This document shows, one piece after another, positions 9,024 through 17,386 of a stretch of 64,000 bases of DNA (within the stretch, counting starts at the first letter, position 1; each line of letters opens with the position of its first letter). The notes beneath the pieces are model-generated. The model saw only the letters and a list, made by a program, of their open reading frames with translations, was not told the origin of the DNA and did no database searches. Position numbers and translations under genes: made by a program. The stretch is from the NCBI RefSeq assembly GCF_040047665.1, contig NZ_CP157355.1, positions 3,038,001 to 3,102,000 of the forward strand, written 5' to 3'. The DNA is from Chitinibacter sp. FCG-7 (lineage in GTDB: Bacteria; Pseudomonadota; Gammaproteobacteria; Burkholderiales; Chitinibacteraceae).

Positions 9024-9194
9024 ATGGTAGATCGTAATTACGTATCGGATTACACCAAATTCATGGAAAAATTCTTGCAGGAAAACCCTGAAGTGGCCAA
9101 AGGCCAGGTTGAAGGCCGCGGTTTGCTGTGGGATAAAGAGCCGATCAATCTGGACGAGCGAGCTCGTAACGAGCAGTCTGCTTTGAAAAAATAA
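9024..9194 (+). CDS. DUF3460 family small protein
   Basis: 56-aa protein matching the betaproteobacterial DUF3460 family as I know it: a short N-terminal segment (YVSDYTKFMEKFL), then the hallmark GRGLLWDKEPINLDERAR, then a charged tail. Function unknown; probably cytosolic. Start ATG 9024 has AAAAGGA eight bases upstream. A strong intrinsic terminator follows immediately. It seems to be a single-gene unit: the 117-bp gap before it contains a plausible -10 (TATAAT, about 8981-8986). Confidence 0.85.
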   Translation: MVDRNYVSDYTKFMEKFLQENPEVAKGQVEGRGLLWDKEPINLDERARNEQSALKK

Positions 9195-9204
9195 GTATTA
9201 ACGC

Positions 9205-9248
9205 TCCCATAAAAAAACGCCATCTCGAAGATGGCGTTTTTTTATGGG
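9205..9248. terminator. bidirectional intrinsic terminator
   Basis: Perfect hairpin AACGCCATCT-CGA-AGATGGCGTT with A-run before and T-run after. It ends the DUF3460 gene; its T-rich side overlaps the 3' end of the minus-strand membrane-protein gene. Confidence 0.9.
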
Positions 9249-9727
9249 ACAACATAATCCCAGCGGCGCGTTTCAAAGTGGTAGTAGTGAAATGCATACA
9301 TTTGTTTCGAGTCGAGGTACCACAGCGTAGCTTGGCCGTTTTGTAACTTATACCCGATGCGCGGCTCAGATCTGGCCGCGTCTAGGCCGATTTCTTTAAG
9401 TGAGTCAGGATAGCGCTTCTGCTGCATGTTAAAGGCCGTAATTTTTGCAGCGATGGCGTTAAGTTGCTTTCGATCTTGCTGCCAGCGATATTCATGAATT
9501 GCAAAGATAAGCGCAAAGCTGGCAACCCAGCAGAGTAATCGTATGCGAACTTCATGCCAGTTGTTCTGACCTGTGGCGCATTTGACTAACTCGATGAAAT
9601 AAGCAATCGCCAAAAATGGCAAAATAAACCAAGCGAGCATCAAGGCTTGTCGCTGGTGAGCAAGTGAGATTAAGCTGATGCACCCAATAAAAGGGGCATA
9701 TTTTCGAATCAAAGAGTCAAAACTCAT
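9242..9727 (-). CDS. hypothetical membrane protein
   Basis: 161-aa protein with no family I can name. Hydrophobic segments cover about residues 12-24, 28-46 and 62-80, so it is probably an inner-membrane protein with two or three helices. A soluble C-terminal half of about 75 residues follows. That half (KITAFNMQQKRYPDSLKEIG) resembles the periplasmic part of pseudopilin-like or GspG-like folds, but without the prepilin leader; this is only an impression. The stop lies within the shared terminator. It is flanked by the substrate-binding lipoprotein genes on the same strand, separated from them by a terminator. Confidence 0.65.
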   Translation of the reverse strand: MSFDSLIRKYAPFIGCISLISLAHQRQALMLAWFILPFLAIAYFIELVKCATGQNNWHEVRIRLLCWVASFALIFAIHEYRWQQDRKQLNAIAAKITAFNMQQKRYPDSLKEIGLDAARSEPRIGYKLQNGQATLWYLDSKQMYAFHYYHFETRRWDYVVP

Positions 9728-9742
9728 TTTGCGCTCAGCAGT

Positions 9743-9769
9743 AAAAAAGGAGGCCGAAGCCTCCTTTTT
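9743..9769. terminator. bidirectional intrinsic terminator
   Basis: AAAGGAGGC-CGAA-GCCTCCTTT hairpin flanked by A-run and T-run. It ends the minus-strand binding-protein gene. Confidence 0.85.
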
Positions 9770-9801
9770 GGATCAGTCATGAATCTGATTGTTTCGGTGG
9801 A

Positions 9802-11010
9802 TTATTTAGGTGCTACGCCGCCCACCACTTCCAGCGTTTCCCACTTGCCACCTTTTACTGTGTAAAGCGCGATGGCACCGTTTTTGATGTCGCCTTTCTC
9901 ATCGAAAGTGATTGCGCCGGTTGCGCCTTGGTAGTCGGTTTTCGCCAGTTCAGGGATGTATTTGGCTGGGTCAGAAGAGCCCGCTTTTTGCATTGCCGCG
10001 ACCATTACTTTGACTGCGTCGTAGCAATAGGGTGCGTAAAGCTGAACTTCAGTTCCAAATTTGGCTTTGAATTTATCCAGGAAAGCCTGACCGCCGGCCA
10101 TTTTGTCTTTTGGCATGCCTGGTGATGAAGAAATCATGCCTTCAGCGTCGCTACCCGCCAGTTTGATAAATTCTGGCGTTTGCGTGCCGTCACCGCCCAT
10201 CACTTTGGCGTTGATGCCCAGTTTCTTGGCTTGTTTTTTCAACGGTGCAGCTTGTGCATCCATACCGCCGTAGAAAATCAGATCAGGCTTGCTGCCTTTG
10301 ATGGTGGTCAGAATGGCGTTAAAGTCAGTTTCCTGATTGGTCGTAAATTCGCGGCGAACCACTTCAGCGCCAGCGGCTTTAGCGGCTTTTTCAAACTCAT
10401 CCGCCAGGCCTTGGCCGTAAGCGGTACGGTCGTCGATGATCGCGACTTTTTTCGCGCCCAGTTTCACGGCATATTCGCCCAATACTTTACCTTGCTGCGC
10501 ATCGTTAGCCATCACGCGGAAAGCAGTTTTAAAGCCTTGTGCAGTGTACGTTACGGCAGTGGCTGATGGAGAAATCTGTGCGATGCCTGCATCAGAGTAG
10601 ATTTTAGACGCTGGAATTGTGGTGCCAGAATTGAGGTGACCAATCACGCCAGCCACTTTCTGATCGACAAAACGCTGTGCAACCGTAGTAGCGGTTTTCG
10701 GATCGGCTTGATCGTCTTCCGACACCATTTCCAGTTTCATTTTTTTGCCGCCGATATCAACGCCACCGGCTTCGTTGATTTCGTCGATGGCCATTTTTAC
10801 GCCATTTTCATTGTCTTTACCCAGGTGGGCGATATTGCCAGTCAGCGGAGCTGCGTGGCCGATTTTAATTACATCACCAGCGGGTGCCGCATCTACCGCA
10901 GCGGCAGGCGCAGCACTAGCTTGTTCGGTTGTGGCAGCGGGTTCTTGTTTGCCACAAGCAGTCATGGCCAGAATGGCCGCAGCGATCAGGCTGTAACGAG
11001 CGATAGTCAT
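9802..11010 (-). CDS. branched-chain amino acid ABC transporter substrate-binding lipoprotein (LivJ/LivK-like)
   Basis: 402-aa periplasmic binding protein of the Leu/Ile/Val (Peripla_BP_6) family, probably lipid-anchored. The N-terminus MTIARYSLIAAAILAMTAC ends in a lipobox with the modified Cys at about residue 19. An Ala/Pro-rich linker follows, then the binding fold beginning IKIGHAAPLTGNIAHLGKD. The start at 11010 has GGGGAA upstream; the frame stays open to 11334, but that extension has no signal features. It is highly similar to the neighbour at 11426-12619, implying a tandem duplication. No permease or ATPase genes (livHMGF) are in the window, so the partner transporter is elsewhere. 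Confidence 0.93.
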   Translation of the reverse strand: MTIARYSLIAAAILAMTACGKQEPAATTEQASAAPAAAVDAAPAGDVIKIGHAAPLTGNIAHLGKDNENGVKMAIDEINEAGGVDIGGKKMKLEMVSEDDQADPKTATTVAQRFVDQKVAGVIGHLNSGTTIPASKIYSDAGIAQISPSATAVTYTAQGFKTAFRVMANDAQQGKVLGEYAVKLGAKKVAIIDDRTAYGQGLADEFEKAAKAAGAEVVRREFTTNQETDFNAILTTIKGSKPDLIFYGGMDAQAAPLKKQAKKLGINAKVMGGDGTQTPEFIKLAGSDAEGMISSSPGMPKDKMAGGQAFLDKFKAKFGTEVQLYAPYCYDAVKVMVAAMQKAGSSDPAKYIPELAKTDYQGATGAITFDEKGDIKNGAIALYTVKGGKWETLEVVGGVAPK

Positions 11011-11425
11011 TCGATATTTCCCCAGTGTGTATTTAAATAGTGGTGAGGCGTTTTTGTTTGAAACGGCAACTTCCAATGAGCGGCGTTCAAGCAGCTGTTT
11101 CATTAGAAGTGACAAATATCCGCTCTGCAATGTGGGCTGATGAATAAGGATTATCCTGTAGCTGCACCGCAACAGTTTTATGCTTTTTGAAGGGTGACAG
11201 TTGGCCGGGTGTGGTAATTGGCAGGCCAGAGCGCATTCTGCCTGTGTTGTTGCGCTGCAAAAGAGGGTTTGAGTGACGCTGGTCATCCTCTGGCGGGAGT
11301 GGCCTGCACCGCCGGAGAACTGTGCAAATTGCACAACACATCAGCGATATCAGCAAAGGTAGATATTAAAAAAGGGAGCCTGCGGCTCCCTTTGGTGGTT
11401 CATGCTTGGATCAGAATCGACTGGC
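11011..11425. other. intergenic region between the two binding-protein genes (415 bp)
   Basis: Leader/promoter region of the downstream minus-strand gene. It holds the terminator of the upstream paralogue (11368-11393). It also holds a 24-bp segment (11137-11160: CTGATGAATA, then TATCCTGTA) that recurs upstream of the second paralogue (12716-12741). No ORF with good coding character was found. Confidence 0.5.
11368..11393 (-). terminator. intrinsic terminator of second binding-protein gene
   Basis: On the minus strand AAAGGGAGCC-GCA-GGCTCCCTTT is followed by a T-run, about 30 bases after the stop at 11426. Confidence 0.9.
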
Positions 11426-12619
11426 TTATTTGGCGCCGCCGACCATTTCCGCCAGTTCCCACTGGCCATTTTTCACGGTGTAAACGCCTACTGCCGCGTT
11501 TTTCACATCGCCTTTGTCGTCAAAAGCGATCGGGCCGGTCAGGCCTTGGTGTTCGATTTTAGCCAGCACGGGCAGGTATTTGGCCGGGTCAGCCGAGCCA
11601 GCCTGTTTCATGGCTGCCAGCATCAGCTTGGTGGCATCGTAGCTGTACGGTGCATAGACTTGGACTTCTACGCCGAATTTGGCTTTGAACTTGTCTTTGA
11701 ATTCCTTGCCGCCTGGCATTTGATCAACCGACTGGCCTGCAGACGAGCCAAAAGTGCCTTCCGCATCAGTGCCAGCTAGCTTGAGGAATTCGGGTGATTT
11801 TGTACCATCAGCGCCCATCACAATGGCAGTGAGACCGAGTTTTTTGCTTTGTTTTTTCAATGGTGCCGATTGTGCATCCATGCCGCCGTAGAAAATCAGA
11901 TCGGGTTTCACGCTCTTGATATTGGTCAGGATGGCGTTGAAGTCGGTTTCCTGATTGGTGGTAAATTCGCGTTTTACGATTTCAGCGCCTGCAGCTTTGG
12001 CGGCTTTTTCAAACTCATCGGCCAAACCTTGGCCGTAGGCGGTACGGTCATCCACAATGGCGACTTTTTTCGCGTTCAATTTGCCCACGGCGTACTGCGC
12101 CAGCACCAGACCTTGCTGACCATCATTGGCGGTCAGGCGGAATGTGGTTTTAAAGCCCTGTGCGGTGTAGGCCAGTGCGGTGGCAGAAGGAGAAATCTGC
12201 GGAATACCTGCGTCGGAGTAGATTTTTGACGCCGGAATGCTGGTGCCTGAAGTCAAATGGCCAATGACACCGGCGATTTTCTGATCCACAAAGCGCTGGG
12301 CAACCGTCGTGGCATTTTTCGGGTCGGCTTGGTCATCTTCCGATACCAGCGCTACTTTCTTTTTCGCGCCATCTACGTCCAGACCGCCTTCGGCATTGAT
12401 TTCTTCAATCGCCATTTGTGCGCCGTATTCAACATCCTTGCCCAAATGCGCGATATTGCCGGTCAATGGCGCAGCCAGACCGATTTTAACCGTGTCGCCG
12501 CTGGCGCTGGCCGTTTCTGCGGCCGGAGCGCTGGCTTCAGTGCCGGCAGGAGCTTGTTGTTTACACGCAGACAGGCCAACAATAGCCGCTGCAATCAGGG
12601 TGTACGATGCCAATTTCAT
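11426..12619 (-). CDS. branched-chain amino acid ABC transporter substrate-binding lipoprotein, paralogue
   Basis: 397-aa Peripla_BP_6 protein. Lipoprotein signal MKLASYTLIAAAIVGLSAC with the lipobox Cys at about residue 19, then a Thr/Ala/Pro linker, then the binding fold from VKIGLAAPLTGNIAHLGKD. Long blocks are identical with the 9802-11010 protein (for example VSEDDQADPK, ATTVAQRFVDQK and TAYGQGLADEFEKAAKAAG). Divergence is concentrated around the ligand-cleft loops and the C-terminus. Each copy has its own terminator and a similar upstream element, so the two may be expressed separately and bind different ligands (inference). Confidence 0.93.
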   Translation of the reverse strand: MKLASYTLIAAAIVGLSACKQQAPAGTEASAPAAETASASGDTVKIGLAAPLTGNIAHLGKDVEYGAQMAIEEINAEGGLDVDGAKKKVALVSEDDQADPKNATTVAQRFVDQKIAGVIGHLTSGTSIPASKIYSDAGIPQISPSATALAYTAQGFKTTFRLTANDGQQGLVLAQYAVGKLNAKKVAIVDDRTAYGQGLADEFEKAAKAAGAEIVKREFTTNQETDFNAILTNIKSVKPDLIFYGGMDAQSAPLKKQSKKLGLTAIVMGADGTKSPEFLKLAGTDAEGTFGSSAGQSVDQMPGGKEFKDKFKAKFGVEVQVYAPYSYDATKLMLAAMKQAGSADPAKYLPVLAKIEHQGLTGPIAFDDKGDVKNAAVGVYTVKNGQWELAEMVGGAK

Positions 12620-12793
12620 GATGTGCGTTTCCGAAGAATGATCAGGAGGAAAAAGCCGACAATCAGGCGCAAACCGACACCTGACGCGTGCTTGTCATCT
12701 TGAAGCAGGGCATGCCTGATGAATACTGGGGCTATCCTGTATCGGTCGGAAAATGGGCAAACTGTACTGCTTGGCGTTCAGCGATTGAGGTGT

Positions 12794-13786
12794 TCAGACG
12801 CTCAGATCAAGCTGCTGTACGCTGCCCACCCGGCCATTTTCATGCAGATAGACGCCCGAGCTGCGAATCTGGCCGTAATTCTGGTTTTGGCTATTGTTGA
12901 GGTCAAAATCGCCGCGCGCATAGCCCAAGTAAATGGCGCCGATTTTCATCTCCAGCAGCGTTTTGAGTTGATCCTGCCCGCTGGCGTCTTTTAGCCACAG
13001 TTTCAGGTCGGCGTAGACCGGGTCGGCTTCATCTATCCAGCCGTTAGTGTCTTGATCGTACTGCGCCAGGTCGGCAAAGCCATTGCCGCTTTGTGCGCCA
13101 AACAGCTCTTTGCCGTGGTTGATTTTGCCGTCGCGATTGTGATCCAGTGCGAGGTAAGCGCTGCCACGGTTGAGCTGGTGGATTTGCTCGCTTTTGCCAT
13201 CCGAATCAATATCAAAGCTGAAGGTTTTATCCGATAGCGTGACCACTGGTGCGTCGTAGTTGAGCACTAGCGGGTCTTTTTTCGGGCGTGCGGCGCTGCC
13301 GGTGGCGATGCTTAGATCAACATTCTGGCTAAAACTGCGGCTGAGGCTCAATTCGGCCTCAAAGCTGATCTCGCGCCCGTCGGCGGTTTTGATGGTGCCA
13401 CTGGTGGCAAAGCGGGTTTGCTCGCTTTCATACTCACTGGCGTGGTATTCGATTTGCCAGCCATCCTCCAATTGAACTGGCTGGGTACTTGCCTGGGTAT
13501 TGCTCTGTGAAGATTGCTCTGATTGATCTGTACGCTGATACCCTAGTTTTATTTCGCGTCCCAGCATGGCTTCGATCAGGCTTTTGATTAGTTTGATTCT
13601 GGGGTCGTTCTCGATTGCTTCCTGCTGCTCGTCCAGCATGCGGGCGGCGCTGGATATTTCTACCGATTCGTCTGCCGCCGGTGGAATCGGGCGCGGGGCT
13701 TCATAGCGTACCGACAGGCTTTCGGTCTGTTCGCGGCGAAAATTGCGCTGGGCGCTCAGGGTGAGATCAGATTCGCTAATACGCAT
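12794..13786 (-). CDS. EF-hand / calcium-loop protein of unknown function
   Basis: 330-aa protein with no signal peptide. The N-terminal third is charged and low-complexity (Gln/Ser-rich near residues 85-105). A middle beta-rich domain follows, and then three Asp-rich loops in the C-terminal third. These are DIDSDGKSEQ, the near-canonical EF-hand loop DHNRDGKINHGKE, and DQDTNGWIDEADP, which suggests calcium binding. Function unknown; similar proteins occur next to surface or flagellar genes in proteobacteria. Start 13786 (MRISESDLTLSA) has GAGGTG upstream; the frame extends to 13834 without support. A perfect-ended 49-bp dyad element (13495-13543) lies inside, encoding the Gln/Ser-rich stretch. 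It is therefore likely that the insertion created that linker. Confidence 0.75.
   Translation of the reverse strand: MRISESDLTLSAQRNFRREQTESLSVRYEAPRPIPPAADESVEISSAARMLDEQQEAIENDPRIKLIKSLIEAMLGREIKLGYQRTDQSEQSSQSNTQASTQPVQLEDGWQIEYHASEYESEQTRFATSGTIKTADGREISFEAELSLSRSFSQNVDLSIATGSAARPKKDPLVLNYDAPVVTLSDKTFSFDIDSDGKSEQIHQLNRGSAYLALDHNRDGKINHGKELFGAQSGNGFADLAQYDQDTNGWIDEADPVYADLKLWLKDASGQDQLKTLLEMKIGAIYLGYARGDFDLNNSQNQNYGQIRSSGVYLHENGRVGSVQQLDLSV
13495..13543. repeat. 49-bp dyad element, perfect ends, inside EF-hand gene
   Basis: GGGTATTGCTCTGTGA on the left matches the intergenic consensus arm closely; the right arm ends GATACCC. Exactly 49 bp. It encodes the low-complexity Gln/Ser linker of the minus-strand protein. 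Confidence 0.85.
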
Positions 13787-13868
13787 GATGCACCTCGGCT
13801 GGTGGGCATGCGACGGCGGCGCTCGCGCATGCAAAGCATGCTGAACTTATCGGCGTGAATGACCGCTT

Positions 13869-14543
13869 TTACAGGTGCCCCAGCTCGGCCAGCGATACGA
13901 CCTGATGGGCGGCAACGATAAAATGGTCGAGCAATTTAATATCGAGTAACTCCAGCCCGTGTTGCAGCTGGCGGGTCAGCAAAATATCGGCGCTGGAGGG
14001 CTCGGCGCTGCCGCTGGGGTGATTGTGCGCGACGATAATGGCGGCGGCATTGTGCGCAATCGCGTGTTTGGCTAGCTCGCGCGGGTAAACGCGCGTCTCG
14101 TTTAACGTGCCTTTGAATAAGGTTTCGGCGGCGATCAACCGGTAGCCGGTGTCGAGATACAGCGCGTGAAATTCTTCATGGCGAATGCCGCGCAAACGCA
14201 AGCGCAAGAAATCCCGCACCGCGGTGGGGTTTTCAAATGAATCGCGTGCTTTCAGTTGCTCGGCCAGCGCGCGGCGGCTCATTTCCAGTACCGCTTGTAG
14301 CTGCGCATATTTGGCCGCGCCTATGCCGCTAATGGCGTCAAAATCGCGCAGGTTGGCGGCAAATAGTGCTTCGAGCGAGCCGAAATGCCCGAGCAATTCA
14401 CGCGCCAGATCGACTGCCGATTTGCCGGGCAGACCAACACGCAGAAAAATTGCCAGCAATTCGGCATCCGAGAGCGACACTGCGCCATGGGCGAGTAATT
14501 TCTCGCGCGGGCGCTCGTCGGCAGGCCAATCAGTAATCGACAT
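13869..14543 (-). CDS. radC: RadC-family JAB-domain protein
   Basis: 224-aa protein of the RadC/YicR family. It has an N-terminal helix-hairpin-helix-like part (about 1-90, with [22 protein letters not shown] and [10 protein letters not shown]) and a C-terminal JAB/MPN metalloprotease-like domain. The metal motif [14 protein letters not shown] (H-x-H-x7-S-x2-D) is intact. The historical link to DNA repair is uncertain for the family. The upstream edge is unusual: a 268-bp palindromic element begins 4 bases before the start codon (14543). Its natural leader has therefore been displaced, and the ribosome-binding site must lie in the element. It sits back to back with coaBC, as in many proteobacteria. 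Confidence 0.93.
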   Translation of the reverse strand: MSITDWPADERPREKLLAHGAVSLSDAELLAIFLRVGLPGKSAVDLARELLGHFGSLEALFAANLRDFDAISGIGAAKYAQLQAVLEMSRRALAEQLKARDSFENPTAVRDFLRLRLRGIRHEEFHALYLDTGYRLIAAETLFKGTLNETRVYPRELAKHAIAHNAAAIIVAHNHPSGSAEPSSADILLTRQLQHGLELLDIKLLDHFIVAAHQVVSLAELGHL

Positions 14544-14546
14544 ATA

Positions 14547-14814
14547 AGGTTCTGTTAACGTTAGTTTTACGAATCGCGTTTGTGCTGGTTTTGGCCTGAA
14601 ACAAGGCGTGAAACCTGACGCATAGCCATTCTATGTGAAGGTTTTGCAACGCAGTTTCAGGCCAAAAACAGCCAAACCCGGAGGGCTGGGCGCTTTTTGT
14701 GACGACTCTGCGTTATTGACTGCTTACATAGAATGACTATGCAGCGCAGTCAATGCCTTGATTCGTCAAAAAAATCGCTCCAGCGCGACCGTAAAACTAA
14801 CGTCAACAGAACCT
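14547..14814. mobile_element. 268-bp palindromic MITE-like element (P2)
   Basis: 25-bp terminal inverted repeats (14547-14571 and 14790-14814) match at 24 of 25 positions, starting AGGTTCTGTTAACG. Inside are two further hairpins. One spans 14585-14671 (stem around TTTTGGCCTGAAAC). The other spans 14699-14769 (arms GACGACTCTG and its partner around GACTGC). The loops share the CATTCTATG / CATAGAATG sequence. No ORF. It fills almost the whole radC-coaBC gap. A composite palindrome with terminal repeats suggests a non-autonomous mobile element. Confidence 0.75.
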
Positions 14815-14866
14815 AGTTCTTTTTCTGTAAACTACGGCCATTCTTTCTAGCAGAGGCGCGCAAGCT

Positions 14867-16066
14867 GTGAGCGCAATTAATCAGAAAAAAATCGTGCTGG
14901 GCATTACCGGCGGTGTGGCGGCGTATAAATCGGCCGAATTAACCCGGCTGCTGGTCAAGGCCGGTTACGACGTGCATGTGGTGATGAGCGAGGCGGCGAC
15001 ACATTTTGTCGGCACGGTGACGTTTCAGGCGCTGAGCGGCAATATCGTTTACACCGATCAGTGGGATGCGCGGCGGCCCAATAATATGCCGCATATCGAT
15101 TTAACACGCGGCGCGGCCGCGGTGCTGGTGGCGCCCGCATCGGCCGATTTTCTGGCCAAAGTGGCACATGGGCAGTGCGATGATCTGCTCTCGACGCTGG
15201 TGGCGGCGCGCGATTGCCCGCTGTATGTAGCGCCAGCAATGAATCGCCAGATGTGGGAAAACCCGCCCAATCAGCGCAATATCGCGCAATTGCAAGCCGA
15301 TGGCGTGAGCATTTTTGGCCCCGGCAATGGCGAGCAGGCCTGTGGTGAAGTGGGCGATGGGCGCATGCTCGAAGCGGCAGACATTTTCGATCACCTTGAA
15401 GCAGCTTTGCAGCCCAAGGTATTGAAAGGCCGTCGCGTGCTGATTACGGCAGGCCCGACTTTCGAGCGTATCGACGCGGTGCGCGGGATTACCAATACCA
15501 GCAGCGGCAAAATGGGCTACGCGATTGCACGCGCGGCGTATGAAGCCGGTGCCGAGGTGGTGTTGGTGTCGGGCGAAACCGCCTTGCCGACGCCGATTGG
15601 CGCGCGCCGCATCAATGTGCAATCAGCGCAGCAAATGCTGGCGGCGGTTGAAGCCGAAGTGGCTGCCAGCGATATTTTCATCGGCGTGGCGGCGGTGGCT
15701 GATTACTATGTGCTTAATCCATCTGAGCAGAAAATCAAAAAAGACGCGCATATTCTGACGCTGGAATTAGCGCCCAACCCCGATATTCTGGCTGGCGTAT
15801 CATCGCGCCCGAATCCGCCATTCTGTGTCGGCTTTGCTGCCGAGTCGGAGAACCTGCTCGAATACGCCGAAGCCAAACGCCTGCGCAAAAAGCTGCCGCT
15901 GCTGGTGGCCAATCTGGTGCAAAACGCCTTTGGCGCGGACACCAATGAAGTGGTGCTGCTTGACGATCACGGCGAAACGCGGCTGCACAGCGCGCCGAAA
16001 ATCGATATTGCGCGCAAACTGATGGCGCATATTGCCCGGCTTTATCCTAGCGTGAAGAAAGATTGA
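14867..16066 (+). CDS. coaBC: bifunctional phosphopantothenoylcysteine decarboxylase / phosphopantothenate-cysteine ligase
   Basis: Coenzyme A synthesis: CoaB couples cysteine to 4'-phosphopantothenate and CoaC (flavoprotein) decarboxylates the product. 399 aa. CoaC domain about 1-190: [17 protein letters not shown], catalytic His in [23 protein letters not shown], and the substrate-lid Cys in [13 protein letters not shown]. CoaB domain about 190-399, starting [19 protein letters not shown], with [15 protein letters not shown] start at 14867 with AGAGG ten bases upstream. Only 52 bp separate it from the palindromic element. Followed by dut, as commonly found (dfp-dut). Confidence 0.97.
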   Translation: MSAINQKKIVLGITGGVAAYKSAELTRLLVKAGYDVHVVMSEAATHFVGTVTFQALSGNIVYTDQWDARRPNNMPHIDLTRGAAAVLVAPASADFLAKVAHGQCDDLLSTLVAARDCPLYVAPAMNRQMWENPPNQRNIAQLQADGVSIFGPGNGEQACGEVGDGRMLEAADIFDHLEAALQPKVLKGRRVLITAGPTFERIDAVRGITNTSSGKMGYAIARAAYEAGAEVVLVSGETALPTPIGARRINVQSAQQMLAAVEAEVAASDIFIGVAAVADYYVLNPSEQKIKKDAHILTLELAPNPDILAGVSSRPNPPFCVGFAAESENLLEYAEAKRLRKKLPLLVANLVQNAFGADTNEVVLLDDHGETRLHSAPKIDIARKLMAHIARLYPSVKKD

Positions 16067-16082
16067 TGGCGTGATAGCTAAG

Positions 16083-16131
16083 GGGTATTGCCCTGAAAGG
16101 CAGTCCCGATATTACCTACAGAGATATACCC
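16083..16131. repeat. 49-bp dyad element, intergenic, perfect ends
   Basis: GGGTATTGCCCTGAAA left arm and CTACAGAGATATACCC right arm, exactly 49 bp, in the coaBC-dut gap directly upstream of the dut ribosome-binding site. Confidence 0.9.
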
Positions 16132-16145
16132 ATAAAGGAAATGAT

Positions 16146-16601
16146 ATGAGCAAGAAAACCATGGATGTAAAAATCCTCGATGCCCGCCTGAAAGATAATC
16201 TGCCAGCCTATGCCACGCCCGGTGCGGCGGGGCTGGACTTGCGTGCGTGTCTGGATGCGCCAATCGAGCTGGCACCCGGTGCCACGACGCTGGTGCCCAC
16301 CGGCATGGCGATTCATCTGGAAGATCCGACACTGGCGGCGATGATCCTGCCGCGCTCGGGTCTGGGCCACAAGCACGGCATCGTACTGGGTAACCTGGTT
16401 GGCCTGATCGATTCGGATTATCAGGGCCAGCTGTTTGTGTCGGTATGGAATCGCGGCAATGCCAGCTTTACGATTCAACCGCTGGAACGCATTGCACAAC
16501 TGGTGATCGTGCCGGTGGTGCAGGTGGCGTTTAATATTGTGGATGAATTTGCCGAGTCGGATCGCGGCGAAGGCGGTTTTGGTAGCACCGGCAAGCACTA
16601 A
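16146..16601 (+). CDS. dut: dUTP diphosphatase
   Basis: Trimeric dUTPase: dUTP to dUMP and PPi, keeping uracil out of DNA and feeding dTMP synthesis. 151 aa, standard length. All five motifs are visible: [11 protein letters not shown] (1), [11 protein letters not shown] (2), [19 protein letters not shown] (3, with the catalytic-water Asp), [11 protein letters not shown] (4), [12 protein letters not shown] (5, C-terminal arm). Start ATG 16146 with AAAGGAAATG upstream; the open frame continues upstream to 16071 through the 49-bp element, but that is not coding-like. A terminator follows. Confidence 0.98.
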   Translation: MSKKTMDVKILDARLKDNLPAYATPGAAGLDLRACLDAPIELAPGATTLVPTGMAIHLEDPTLAAMILPRSGLGHKHGIVLGNLVGLIDSDYQGQLFVSVWNRGNASFTIQPLERIAQLVIVPVVQVAFNIVDEFAESDRGEGGFGSTGKH

Positions 16602-16605
16602 GCTG

Positions 16606-16629
16606 CAAAGGGGCTGTTTAGCCCCTTTG
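16606..16629. terminator. bidirectional intrinsic terminator (dut / ugpQ)
   Basis: CAAAGGGGCTGTTTAGCCCCTTTG hairpin between the convergent genes; the T-run is short on either side. Confidence 0.75.
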
Positions 16630-16632
16630 AAC

Positions 16633-17310
16633 TTAAGCTGTTCTGGCTTTCAGCCCCGGCACATGTTCGGGGTGATCGCAAATCAGCCCCGCCAGCGGCC
16701 AGGTCAGTGCGGTGGCATATTCGTCGGCGTGCTGCAGGCCGTACACCCAGCACGGCACTTGTTGGCGCGTCAGCTCAGCAATTTGCTCGCCCGAGGCGAT
16801 CTCGTAATCAAACACCAGACCCACCCCGACCGGGCGCGGTACGGTGGCCAGCATGGTGTACAGATTGATTGTGCGCACCGGTGAGTTGGCCAGTAGCAAC
16901 GCGCAGGGCAGCTGGGTATCGCGTGCGATAGTCAAAATCAGCTGATGATGGAAGGAGCTGATCAGCCCTTTAAATGGCTGTGCTTGCGCTTCCAGTACCG
17001 CGCGGGTCGCATCCAAGCAGTCCGCCGATTTGAGTTCCAGATTCCAGAATGCTGTGGGAAAGGCCGCCAGTGCTTCGCTTAGCGTCGGAACCGGATAGCC
17101 TTGTATGTCGCACAGCTGGGCGTGCGTTAGTGCTTTGACCAATTGTCCATCGGCCGCACAACGATCGTGAAACAGAATGGCCACGCCATCACGATCACAA
17201 CGGATATCGGTTTCAAAACCCACCATCCCTGCGGCCCAGGCCTCGCCAAAAGCTGCAAGTGTGTTTTCGGGGTGATTGCGGGTCCAGCCGCGGTGTGCAA
17301 TGTAATGCAT
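16633..17310 (-). CDS. ugpQ: glycerophosphodiester phosphodiesterase
   Basis: 225-aa GDPD-family TIM-barrel enzyme that hydrolyses glycerophosphodiesters to sn-glycerol 3-phosphate and an alcohol; cytosolic UgpQ type, no signal peptide. Motifs: IAHRGWTRNHPENTLAAF at the N-terminus (catalytic His and Arg), ETDIRCDRDGVAILFHD (metal-binding Glu/Asp and second His), and LELK (about 123-126). Convergent with dut and divergent from the patatin-like gene. No ugpABCE genes nearby, so a scavenging role for phospholipid breakdown products is inferred. Confidence 0.92.
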   Translation of the reverse strand: MHYIAHRGWTRNHPENTLAAFGEAWAAGMVGFETDIRCDRDGVAILFHDRCAADGQLVKALTHAQLCDIQGYPVPTLSEALAAFPTAFWNLELKSADCLDATRAVLEAQAQPFKGLISSFHHQLILTIARDTQLPCALLLANSPVRTINLYTMLATVPRPVGVGLVFDYEIASGEQIAELTRQQVPCWVYGLQHADEYATALTWPLAGLICDHPEHVPGLKARTA

Positions 17311-17386
17311 GTTGGGTACACTCGAATTCGATGGCGCATTGCCAGATTAAACTTGTTATTAACTGCCTTGAGCAGGAATCAAATTG

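Noticed and set aside
11011..11334. N-terminal extension of the binding-protein frame
   Set aside because: The lipoprotein signal starts at 11010 with a good Shine-Dalgarno; the extension is not protein-like.
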